A stretch of DNA of 64,000 bases from Herbiconiux solani NBRC 106740 (GTDB lineage: Bacteria > Actinomycetota > Actinomycetes > Actinomycetales > Microbacteriaceae), in assembly GCF_001571005.1 (NCBI RefSeq), contig NZ_BCST01000010.1:1-64000 (forward strand), written 5' to 3'. The position numbers were made by a program, and so were the translations under genes. A model generated the notes under the pieces. The model did no database searches, was not told the origin of the DNA, and saw only the letters and a program-made list of their open reading frames with translations. This document shows positions 51,371-58,455 of the stretch, one piece after another; the first letter of the stretch is position 1; each line of letters begins with the position of its first letter.

Positions 51371-52042
51371 ATGACGACGACCCCGCCCCGCCCGCGCGAT
51401 GCCGAGGACACCCGGCGCCGACTGCTGCACGCCGCCCGCGAGCGCTTCGCCCGGGACGGGTACGTGCCGACCACGGTGCGCGACATCGCCGCCGACGCCG
51501 GCGTCAACGTCGCCCTGATCAATCGGTACTTCGACTCCAAGGAGGGCCTGTTCGAGGCCTGCCTCGCCCGGGTCGCCGAGGACGCGGGACGCACGCCGTC
51601 CTCCGACGGCACGCCGAAGGGCCTGATCGACGCCGTGGTCCGCACCCTCACCGAGGCGCCGGACGGGGAGCAGTCGCTGCAACTGCTGCTCCTGCTCCGC
51701 TCCTCGGGCGACGATCGTGCCGACGTCATCCGCAAGGAGGCGCTGCGCGAATTCGCCGGGATGCTGGCCGGAGCGGCCGGGAGAGCGGGAGGCGCGAGCG
51801 ACGACGCCTTGCTCCGGGCCCAGCTCGTGCTGGCCGCCGGCATCGGGGTCGCTCTGTTCCGGCGCTCGTCGGGCCTCGAGCCGCTCTCGTCGGCCACGAC
51901 CGACCAGCTCGAAGGCCCGCTCGCCGGCCTCGTCGCGACCCTGCTCGGTCTTCCGGGCGGCGGACCGGAGGCGGAGCCTACTCGCGCCCCTGCCGCACGG
52001 GAAGCCCCTGGGAAACCAGCCGATACCGGCCTACATTCGTAG
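51371..52042 (+). CDS. TetR-family repressor of the MFS exporter
   Basis: A 223-residue regulator. DNA-binding domain: DTRRRLLHAARERFARDGYV, TTVRDIAADAGVNVALINRY and FDSKEGLFEAC. The C-terminal helical domain (TKGLIDAV-like KGLIDAVVRTLTEAPDGEQS, then LLLLRSSGDDRADVI) resembles the group with TetR_C_20 type ligand pockets. It ends in a Pro/Ala tail. ATG at 51371 follows AGAGAGG. The two matching operators upstream lie between it and the exporter, so it probably represses both genes and is relieved by the exported compound. Confidence 0.9.
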   Translation: MTTTPPRPRDAEDTRRRLLHAARERFARDGYVPTTVRDIAADAGVNVALINRYFDSKEGLFEACLARVAEDAGRTPSSDGTPKGLIDAVVRTLTEAPDGEQSLQLLLLLRSSGDDRADVIRKEALREFAGMLAGAAGRAGGASDDALLRAQLVLAAGIGVALFRRSSGLEPLSSATTDQLEGPLAGLVATLLGLPGGGPEAEPTRAPAAREAPGKPADTGLHS

Positions 52043-52082
52043 AAGTAATCATCAGTGACGAGATGGTTCAGATGAATCCAGG

Positions 52083-52124
52083 CAGCCCCCGGATCCCCGT
52101 CCCGTGACGAGGGGCCGGGGGCTG
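52083..52124. terminator. Hairpin terminator after the TetR gene
   Basis: CAGCCCCCGG (52083-52092) pairs with CCGGGGGCTG (52115-52124); the loop adds a weaker CCCGTC/GACGAGGG pairing; TCGTCTT follows. Confidence 0.75.
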
Positions 52125-52157
52125 TCGTCTTCCCGGGAACTCACACGTCTGCCGGGC

Positions 52158-52493
52158 TCAGAGGTCGTCGTAGTCCCGCGTGTCCGTCTGCTCGGAGACG
52201 GGCTCGCCCTGCGGCCGTGCGGGCGCGAGGTCGCCGATCAAGGCGCGCAGCCGTGCCACGAGTTCGTCGTCGACGACGTCGTCGAGGTCCGACTCCTCGG
52301 TCTCGGTGACCACCTGGCTCGCCGGGCCGAGGAGCAGGTTCGCTCGGCCGAGGGATCCGTCCTCGTGCCGGACGGGGATCTCCATCGACCCCGACGTGTT
52401 GTTCTTGGCGAGCGCTTCGGCGTAGTCGACGACGGCTTTCGCGATGGCGTGCCCGGTGAGCAGCGAGTCGTTGGCATAGTGGATGCGTTCCAT
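52158..52493 (-). CDS. Small acidic hypothetical protein
   Basis: A 111-residue protein: MERIHYANDSLLTGHAIAKA, VVDYAEALAKNNTSGSMEIP, then GSLGRANLLLGPASQVVTET and an acidic helix DLDDVVDDELVARLRALIGD. The compact pattern IHYANDSLLTG..IA..V is common in actinobacterial hypothetical proteins. ATG at 52493 has CAGGG just upstream; the longer frame to 52613 lacks a ribosome site. It could be a nucleotide-associated or stress protein; nothing in the sequence decides. Confidence 0.65.
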   Translation of the reverse strand: MERIHYANDSLLTGHAIAKAVVDYAEALAKNNTSGSMEIPVRHEDGSLGRANLLLGPASQVVTETEESDLDDVVDDELVARLRALIGDLAPARPQGEPVSEQTDTRDYDDL

Positions 52494-52634
52494 ACCCTGA
52501 AGCGTTCTCCCTTCCGTCGTTATCGGCAATGGGTGCGGGATGCGGCAATGGTGCGGTACGGCGGCAATGGATGCGGGATGCCGGTGATCGGCGTTGACTG
52601 ACGGAATCATCACTTTTCAGAATCGGAGACCAGC

Positions 52635-52751
52635 ATGAGCGACCCCAAGCCCGAGCCCCAGACCGACCCCTCGACCCCCGACCCCGAGACCGTCGACCCC
52701 GAGACGGGCACTGAACCCGACGGATCTCCGGTCGAGAACCCCTCCGGTTGA
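52635..52751 (+). CDS. 38-residue Pro/Asp/Glu-rich small protein
   Basis: ATG at 52635 with GGAG six bases upstream encodes MSDPKPEPQTDPSTPDPETV and DPETGTEPDGSPVENPSG. It is fully hydrophilic, acidic and probably unstructured, with a DPET repeat. It is below the size usually annotated. The ribosome site supports it; codon use is like that of neighbours. Function unknown. Confidence 0.5.
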   Translation: MSDPKPEPQTDPSTPDPETVDPETGTEPDGSPVENPSG

Positions 52752-52774
52752 CGACCTGCGCCCGTGACGCGCCG

Positions 52775-52999
52775 TCAGCGCTCGCGGGCGTGACTGATCG
52801 CCCACAGGATGCCGGCGATGATCGCGGCCCACAGCATCCCGAGGCCGAAGATCCAGCCCGGCAGCCGGATGCCCGGGATCGCGCTCACGGCGAGACCCGC
52901 GATCGCGCAGGCGCCGGCGAGGCGCATCAGGCCCTTGGCCACCCTGCGCACGATCACGATCCGGCGGGCGCGCTCCGTGCGCGACAGCCGATTCCCCAT
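52775..52999 (-). CDS. Small two-helix membrane protein
   Basis: A 74-residue protein with a basic N-terminus (MGNRLSRTERARRIVIVRRV) and two hydrophobic segments (LMRLAGACAIAGLAVSAIPG and PGWIFGLGMLWAAIIAGILW) ending SHARER. ATG at 52999 follows CGAGG. Such short paired-helix proteins are frequent in this bacterial group. No function assigned. It is convergent with the 38-residue gene. Confidence 0.6.
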   Translation of the reverse strand: MGNRLSRTERARRIVIVRRVAKGLMRLAGACAIAGLAVSAIPGIRLPGWIFGLGMLWAAIIAGILWAISHARER

Positions 53000-53086
53000 G
53001 ACCTCGAGTTTACCCGGCACCTCGCGCGCTCGACGCCGGAGCAGACGGGGTTGACGAACGCCCATCCGAAGCGAAGGAGCACCACG

Positions 53087-53548
53087 ATGAGAGACGAATC
53101 CCAGGGATTCACCCTGACCCGCGAATTCGACGCCACCCCCGAGGCCATCTGGACGGCCTGGACGGATGCCGACGAGGCAGCCGCCTGGTGGCATCCCCGC
53201 GGCCTCACGACCCCGCGCGACACCGTGAGCATCGACGCCCGTGTCGGTGAGCACTACCGGTACACGATGGTCGACGAGACGACCGGCGACTCCTACCCCA
53301 CGGGAGGGGTCTACGTCGAGGTCGAACCGTTCACGCGGTTGGCCTTCACCTGGGGCGATCCGGCGGCCTCGCCCGCCGATGCCCCGCTGGTCACCGTGAC
53401 GATCGCCGATCTCGGCGAACTCACCCGGCTGACCTTCGAGATCACGGGCGTCGACGGCATGAGCGGCGACTCGGACTTCTTCGACGGCTGGGAGAGCGCC
53501 CTCGACGGTCTCGCCGAGCACCTGGGGCAGCTCGGCGTACGCGGCTAG
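53087..53548 (+). CDS. SRPBCC/AHSA1-family protein
   Basis: A 153-residue protein with the START-like helix-grip fold of the AHSA1 group. It begins GFTLTREFDATPEAIWTAWT and DADEAAAWWHPRGL, the usual entry to the hydrophobic cavity, followed by YTMVDETTGDSYPTGGVYVE, RLAFTWGD and the C-terminal helix DFFDGWESALDGLAEHLGQL. ATG at 53087 has AAGGAG seven bases upstream. Family members bind hydrophobic ligands or act as Hsp90-like co-chaperone homologues; the ligand here is unknown. Confidence 0.88.
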   Translation: MRDESQGFTLTREFDATPEAIWTAWTDADEAAAWWHPRGLTTPRDTVSIDARVGEHYRYTMVDETTGDSYPTGGVYVEVEPFTRLAFTWGDPAASPADAPLVTVTIADLGELTRLTFEITGVDGMSGDSDFFDGWESALDGLAEHLGQLGVRG

Positions 53549-53588
53549 ACCGCAGCAGCTCCGCAGCCCGTCCCGGGCCGGACAGGCC

Positions 53589-53630
53589 GATGGCCGGGCA
53601 CCGCGTCTCACGACGCAATGCCCGGCCATC
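53589..53630. terminator. Bidirectional terminator
   Basis: A perfect 12-bp stem (GATGGCCGGGCA at 53589-53600, TGCCCGGCCATC at 53619-53630) with an inner GCGTC/GACGC stem, between convergent genes. Confidence 0.85.
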
Positions 53631-53659
53631 GGGCCGTGGGGCGGAGATCCGCCGGGAGG

Positions 53660-56350
53660 CTACTCCTCCGAGCCGCTCGGTCCCGCATCCGCCGCGTGGC
53701 GACGGCGACGGGTGATCAGGACGGCTCCGCCGCCCAGCACCAGCAGCGCGACCACGATCGCGAGCGGGATCATCACCGTGGCTCCGGTCGACGCGAGGTC
53801 GCCCGTGGCCGATCCCGATCCGGTGCCCGTGCCCGCCGGGGCGGACGTGGCGCTCGGGCTCGGGGTGCCCGTCGGGGACGGGGTGGCGGTGGGCGTCGGC
53901 ACGGCGGCCGGCACGACCTCGATCGTCACGCTCGCCGACACGTCACGGAGCGTTCCCGTGATCACGTGCGGGCTGGCGTGCGGGAAACGCACGGTGGCGC
54001 CCTCGATCACGTCGGTCGCGACCGAGCTCGAGAACGTCACCGCGGAGGTGACGTCGCCGAGCGATTCGCCGTCGGCGTCGAAGCCGGTCGCGGTCAGGGT
54101 GACCGAACCGCCCTGGTCGACGCTCAGCGCGCTCGCCGTGACCTGGAGGCTCCGCACCGCGTCCGCGACGGTCGACCAGAGCGCGTACACGGTGGTGTCC
54201 GCGGTGATCGGGGTCGCGAAGTCGAACGGGACCGTCCGGGCCTCGTCGGCGAACCAGCCCTGGAAGACGAAGCCCGCCTCGGCCGGCTCGGCCGGTTCGG
54301 TCGCGGTGCCGTCGTAGACGACCGTCTGCGGGGCGATCGCCGTGCCGTGTCCGCCGAGGTCGAAGGCGACGGTCGAGGGGTCGGGCACGCCGAGGCCGCC
54401 CGCGGCGACGGCGGCAGCCGTGCCGCCGACCACCGGGAGGGTGATCGAGCTGACGGTGGTGTCGAGCGAGACGGTCGCGCTCGGCGACCCGGCCACGAAG
54501 CCCGAGAGGTTCGTGGTCAGCACGACGCCGATGCGGTGACCCGCCTCGAAGACGTGGTCGTACGGCTCGAGCGGCCAGCTGAACGTGTACGGCTGGCCGG
54601 GCACGACCGGCGTGGCCTGCCCCTCGATCAGGGAGTCGCGGTTCGACGAGTCGAGGGCGCCGCGGGCGACGCGCCACTGCTCCACGGTGGACGAGCGGCG
54701 CTCGACCTCGAGGTAGCACGCGTTGTCGCTCGCGCTCTGCTCTCCCCAGCACGAACGCACCGCGGTGTTCACGACGCCGTCACCGGGGCTCCGCGGGATG
54801 CGGGTCGCGGTTCCGTAGTCGACCAGCAGTGCGCCGAGGTTCGACTGGTCCTGGCTGAGCGACGCCGTGAGGTCGATCATCGCCTGGCCCGACACGTGCA
54901 GCGGCTCCGTGAGCGGCTGCGAGAGGAACGACAGGCGCGAGGCCTGCTGACCCTCGGGTGCGGTCATCAGCGTGTTCTCGTTCGGCGAGTTCGCCGGGCC
55001 CGTGAAGCTCACGGTCGGGAGCCCCGTGCTGTCCTGCAGCTGCAGGGTGCCGGCGGAACCCGCCGTCGTGGCCGCGAGCTTCAGCTCGACGTCCTCGGTG
55101 CCGGGGACGGGCCAGCTGGTGTAGTCCTCGTAGACGCCGGGCTCCATGGTCTCCACGGTCGCCATCGGCTCATCCATGATGCCGTTGGGCACGCCCTGCA
55201 GCCAGTAGTCGAACCAGTGGTGCAGCGTCTGCACCCACTCGGCGCGGTTGTAGTCGAACGGGTCGACGTGACCGAGTCGGGCCAGCCAGATCTTGCGCGG
55301 CACGTTCTGCTCGCCGAGCTCGGTCCAGTAGTCGCCGAGCTGGCTCATCCGCACGTTGTCGTCGTTCAGGCCGTGCACGGCGAAGACCGAGGCCTTCACG
55401 TCGCCGACGTCGGTGCGGTAGTCGCGCGCCGCCCAGAAGTCGTTGATGTCACCGGTGGCGTCCCCGTCGACGAGGTTCATCGCATCCCGGGTCGGGGCGC
55501 AGAGCGCGCGCCGGTCGGGGTTCGTGACCGTGTTCGACAGGCTGGCCGGGTAGTGCGTGTTGTGGCGGATGCCGCCGGTGCGGGAGTAGCCGTACCAGTT
55601 CGAGATGGCCGAGATCGGGACGATGGTCGTCAGGCCCTCGACGCCCGTGGCGGCCACACCGTTGGCCAGCGTGCCGTCGTAGGACTTGCCGATCATGCCG
55701 GCCTTGCCGTTGTGCCAGTCGGCGGTCACCGCGGCGCCGGAGTTGTCGTAGCCCGCGACCCGGCCCTGCAGCCAGTCGATGACGACCTTCATGCTCGCGA
55801 TGTCGCCGGGGCCGCCCTGCATCGGGCACCCGGTGGAGTAGCCCGTGCCATCCATCTCGGCGAGGATCACGGCGTAGCCGCGGGGCACGAAGTAGTTGTC
55901 GTAGAACAGCGGCCAGACGTCGTTGATGCCGTCGCCGTCCGTGTCGGCGATCAGCTGCGACTCGTTGCCACGGCCGACCGTGGTGTAGTACGGGCTGGCG
56001 TCGATGATCGCCGGCACCTTGAGGCCCGCCTCGGAGGCGGCGGGGCGGATGATCTCGATCGAGGTGACGTCGTCGACGCCGTCACCGTCCTGATCGACAC
56101 CCGCGACGGGGATCTTGATGTGCTCACGCACGGCGTCGGCGTAGCCGAAGACCGGGGCGGTCTCGCCGTCGACGATGCTGATCTCGTCGACACCCGGTGC
56201 CGCGAAGGCGGCGGCCGGAGCGAAGACGGGGGAGAGGGCGAGTGCGGTGGCCGCGACGACGGCTCCACCGAGGCGACCGAATCGCCCGGGCCTGTATCGA
56301 CCCCGCCTGGGATGGGAATCGGACTGTGTGCTGTTCTTCAACGAAGGCAT
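53660..56350 (-). CDS. Secreted S15-type (X-Pro dipeptidyl-peptidase/CocE) hydrolase with LAxTG anchor
   Basis: An 896-residue surface enzyme. Signal peptide to AAAFA at about residue 51. The alpha/beta hydrolase core carries Ser223 in GMIGKSYDGTLANG, the acid in HGLNDDNVRMSQ and the His in LARLGHVDPFDYNRAEW. The CocE/NonD C-terminal beta domain follows (EPYDHVFEAGHRIGVVLTTN). Then come a Listeria-Bacteroides type repeat (GFVFQGWFADEARTVPFDF), a BIG-2-like Ig domain and a Pro/Thr/Ser spacer. LASTG, a hydrophobic helix and TRRRRH end the protein. It probably cleaves proline-containing peptides or esters at the cell wall; calcium-like DGDGVDDV and DTDGDGIND loops are present near the N-terminus. 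Confidence 0.9.
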   Translation of the reverse strand: MPSLKNSTQSDSHPRRGRYRPGRFGRLGGAVVAATALALSPVFAPAAAFAAPGVDEISIVDGETAPVFGYADAVREHIKIPVAGVDQDGDGVDDVTSIEIIRPAASEAGLKVPAIIDASPYYTTVGRGNESQLIADTDGDGINDVWPLFYDNYFVPRGYAVILAEMDGTGYSTGCPMQGGPGDIASMKVVIDWLQGRVAGYDNSGAAVTADWHNGKAGMIGKSYDGTLANGVAATGVEGLTTIVPISAISNWYGYSRTGGIRHNTHYPASLSNTVTNPDRRALCAPTRDAMNLVDGDATGDINDFWAARDYRTDVGDVKASVFAVHGLNDDNVRMSQLGDYWTELGEQNVPRKIWLARLGHVDPFDYNRAEWVQTLHHWFDYWLQGVPNGIMDEPMATVETMEPGVYEDYTSWPVPGTEDVELKLAATTAGSAGTLQLQDSTGLPTVSFTGPANSPNENTLMTAPEGQQASRLSFLSQPLTEPLHVSGQAMIDLTASLSQDQSNLGALLVDYGTATRIPRSPGDGVVNTAVRSCWGEQSASDNACYLEVERRSSTVEQWRVARGALDSSNRDSLIEGQATPVVPGQPYTFSWPLEPYDHVFEAGHRIGVVLTTNLSGFVAGSPSATVSLDTTVSSITLPVVGGTAAAVAAGGLGVPDPSTVAFDLGGHGTAIAPQTVVYDGTATEPAEPAEAGFVFQGWFADEARTVPFDFATPITADTTVYALWSTVADAVRSLQVTASALSVDQGGSVTLTATGFDADGESLGDVTSAVTFSSSVATDVIEGATVRFPHASPHVITGTLRDVSASVTIEVVPAAVPTPTATPSPTGTPSPSATSAPAGTGTGSGSATGDLASTGATVMIPLAIVVALLVLGGGAVLITRRRRHAADAGPSGSEE

Positions 56351-56525
56351 GCCTTATGCCTATCGGTTCATCTACAGGCATTCATAGTGAATTGATTCAC
56401 AGTTCACATGCTTTTAACAATTTCACGTCGGGACCGCGAAGGAGAACCCGGTGAGAGAAGCGGTGTACGGCCCGGCCTGAACCCGAAACAGACGGGGCCG
56501 TACACGGCATGAAGTGAGGCTAGCC
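56351..56525. promoter_or_regulatory. AT-rich upstream region of the S15 gene
   Basis: The gap upstream of 56350 is notably AT-rich to about 56430 and holds the inverted repeat GTGAAT..ATTCAC (56387-56400), a candidate operator or promoter element of the S15 gene. No clear -10/-35 pair could be assigned. Confidence 0.45.
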
Positions 56526-56559
56526 AAAAAGCGTTGAGACTCCAACTCCCAAGTCTCAA
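56526..56559 (-). terminator. Intrinsic terminator with T-tract for the GtrA gene
   Basis: On the minus strand TTGAGACT pairs with AGTCTCAA over a 10-base loop, followed three bases later by TTTTT. It lies 25 bases past the GtrA stop and is one of few in the window with a true T-tract. Confidence 0.7.
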
Positions 56560-56584
56560 GCGACCCGGGCGGGCGGGATCCGGC

Positions 56585-57145
56585 CTAGTCGGCGGCGGGG
56601 CGCGAGGCCTGTGCGGCCGTGCTGGCGGTCGCGGTGGAGACCGCGGCGAGGCCCTTCGCAGCGGCGACCGCCGCGGCGGCGGCCGGCGTGGTGACGCGGG
56701 CCTTGGGGAAGACGAAGCGGTTCATCGCCCAATAGCGGAAGGCCATGGCGATCAGGGTTCCGAGGATGGCGCCGCTCGCGAAGTCGGCGATCTCCTGCGT
56801 GAGGAGCGAGACGTTCGGTGTCGCGAGACCGAAGAAGTACCGCGAGACGTACAGCGGAGCCGAGTTCAGGCCGATACCGATCAGGCTGACCGCGGCGAAG
56901 AGCAGCATCTCGTGCCAGGTGCGCAGCTCGCCCCGGTCGTCGAAGGACCACTTCTTGTTCATCCAGTAGGAGAAGATCGTGGCCACGATGGTGCCGATCG
57001 CCAGCGCCGTGACGGGCTGATCGGGGATGACGAAGATCTTCAACCCGTAGTTGATGACCATCGTGATGACGAAGGAAGCCCCGCCGATGATCAGGAATCT
57101 GATCAGCGAAGGGTTCGCTGTCACCACTCGGAATACTGAACGCAC
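56585..57145 (-). CDS. GtrA-family membrane protein
   Basis: A 186-residue protein with the four-helix GtrA fold: RFLIIGGASFVITMVINYGL, TALAIGTIVATIFSYWMNKKW, EMLLFAAVSLIGIGLNSAPL and ADFASGAILGTLIAMAFRYWA. The motif NKKWSFDD between helices 2 and 3 and NRFVFPK after helix 4 are hallmarks. GtrA proteins are thought to move or flip polyprenyl-linked sugars used for cell-wall glycans. GTG at 57145 is the best start; GGTGG lies upstream. An Ala-rich tail of about 30 residues is extra. Confidence 0.88.
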   Translation of the reverse strand: MRSVFRVVTANPSLIRFLIIGGASFVITMVINYGLKIFVIPDQPVTALAIGTIVATIFSYWMNKKWSFDDRGELRTWHEMLLFAAVSLIGIGLNSAPLYVSRYFFGLATPNVSLLTQEIADFASGAILGTLIAMAFRYWAMNRFVFPKARVTTPAAAAAVAAAKGLAAVSTATASTAAQASRPAAD

Positions 57146-57168
57146 TTCACCACCGTATCCCCGGTCGG

Positions 57169-57768
57169 CTAGGAACTCGCTGAATGCCCGATCCGTGATG
57201 AATTCGATATCCGGAGGATCCGGCGAGCGACGAGGGCGCCCACGAGCGTGCCGAGCGTGTTCGCGATGACGTCGTCGACCGTGCCGTACCGTCCGGCGAT
57301 GAAGAAGAACTGCAGGGTCTCGATCAGGCCCGACGCGGCGAACCCGGCCAGGATGATCCATCCCCAGCGCCCGCGGCCGAGCACGACACCGCCCAGCAGC
57401 CCCAGAGGCACGAACATCACGACGTTCGCCAGGAACTCGACCTGCGGATAGCCCAGGAAGACCAGCAGCCTCCGGTCGTGCAGGGCCTTCAGCACGTGTT
57501 TCAGCCACTCGCCCTGGCTGCCGGCGTCGACCGGTGTGGGCCAGGCGACGATCACGAGGACCACGACAGCGTAGACCGCCAGCAGCACGGCGGCGGCCAG
57601 GCGCAGTCGGGCGGGGCGCAGGCGGCCGGGGCTCGGGCGGGGCGTGCGCGGGCCGGGTTCGCGCGGGCCGGCCGGGGCGGTCAGGACGGCTCCGTCGAGA
57701 GGTCGACGACCGCGGAGATCAGGCCGTCCGCGTCGCGGGCGCCGAGCCCGGTCAGCAGCTTCCGCCAC
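57169..57768 (-). CDS. VanZ-like family membrane protein
   Basis: The conserved part runs from about residue 56: RLAAAVLLAVYAVVVLVIVA, EFLANVVMFVPLGLLGGVVL, WIILAGFAASGLIETLQFFF and DDVIANTLGTLVGALVARRI, the typical VanZ set (N..MF.PLG and D...N..G). VanZ homologues affect cell-wall or teicoplanin resistance, but most members are unassigned. The start is unclear: the only ATG in frame (57768) lies 88 bases inside the upstream TetR gene. A CTG at 57684 overlaps the TetR stop as CTGA and has GGAG six bases upstream, so it may be the real start. Confidence 0.75.
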   Translation of the reverse strand: MAEAADRARRPRRGRPDLRGRRPLDGAVLTAPAGPREPGPRTPRPSPGRLRPARLRLAAAVLLAVYAVVVLVIVAWPTPVDAGSQGEWLKHVLKALHDRRLLVFLGYPQVEFLANVVMFVPLGLLGGVVLGRGRWGWIILAGFAASGLIETLQFFFIAGRYGTVDDVIANTLGTLVGALVARRILRISNSSRIGHSASS

Positions 57769-58325
57769 ATCTGAGGCAGCTCGACGCGCAGGTCGACGGG
57801 GCGCAGGCCCTGGTTGTCGGCCTCGTAGACGCCGAAGCTCGTGCTGGTGATCATGTCGGCCACCTCCTGGACGGAGGAGGAGGGCGGCAGCTGGCCCGAG
57901 GCGACCGCCTCCTCGACCTCGCCGCGGATGAACGCGGTCCAGTCGAAGGGCGGCTCCGGGAGGTCGATGCCCCGCCGGGTGCGCTCGAGCAGCAGTCGCA
58001 CGGTGGCGCCGCCGTACGGGCCCGAGCGGGTGTCGAGCGCGGTGGTCAGCAGGAGGCTGAGCAGTCGCGGCAGGCCGGCCGGCGCCTGCGCCAGGGCGGC
58101 GGCGTGGAAGCGCTCCCAGACCGCGAACTGCTCCTCGACGATCGCGCAGGCCATCTCGTCCTTGGAACGGAACTGGTAGTAGCTGAGCGCCGACTTGGGC
58201 CGGCCCATCCGCGCCGCGATGCTCGAGAAGGTGGCGGCGGCGAAGCCCTGCGTCGCGAACTCGGTCGCGGCGGCGTGGAGGATGGCGGAGCGGGTCTCCG
58301 CCTTCTGCTGCTGGCGCGTGGGCAT
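57681..58325 (-). CDS. TetR-family regulator (ScbR/ArpA-like)
   Basis: A 214-residue regulator. DNA-binding domain: ETRSAILHAAATEFATQGFA, AATFSSIAARMGRPKSALSY and YQFRSKDEMACAIVEEQF; the QFRSKDE and phenylalanine-rich helix resemble gamma-butyrolactone receptor-type TetR proteins. The ligand half includes LLSLLLTTALDTRSGPYGGA and LRPVDLRVELPQMWRKLLTG. ATG at 58325. A VanZ-like gene follows at its stop. The inducing molecule and targets are unknown. Confidence 0.88.
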   Translation of the reverse strand: MPTRQQQKAETRSAILHAAATEFATQGFAAATFSSIAARMGRPKSALSYYQFRSKDEMACAIVEEQFAVWERFHAAALAQAPAGLPRLLSLLLTTALDTRSGPYGGATVRLLLERTRRGIDLPEPPFDWTAFIRGEVEEAVASGQLPPSSSVQEVADMITSTSFGVYEADNQGLRPVDLRVELPQMWRKLLTGLGARDADGLISAVVDLSTEPS

Positions 58326-58379
58326 GGCGTCAGCGTAGTGCCGGCGGTCCCCGGCACCTGGGAGTCGCGAGGGAAAGGG

Positions 58380-58422
58380 GAAGGCCCGCTCCCCGGTGTG
58401 GGGAACCGGGGAGCGGGCCTTC
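58380..58422. terminator. Strong 17-bp hairpin terminator
   Basis: A perfect 17-bp stem (GAAGGCCCGCTCCCCGG at 58380-58396, CCGGGGAGCGGGCCTTC at 58406-58422) with a 9-base loop, past the 3' end of the large hydrolase gene. Confidence 0.88.
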
Positions 58423-58455
58423 GTCATGTCGTCCAGCCGATCGGCGGGGCGGGGC

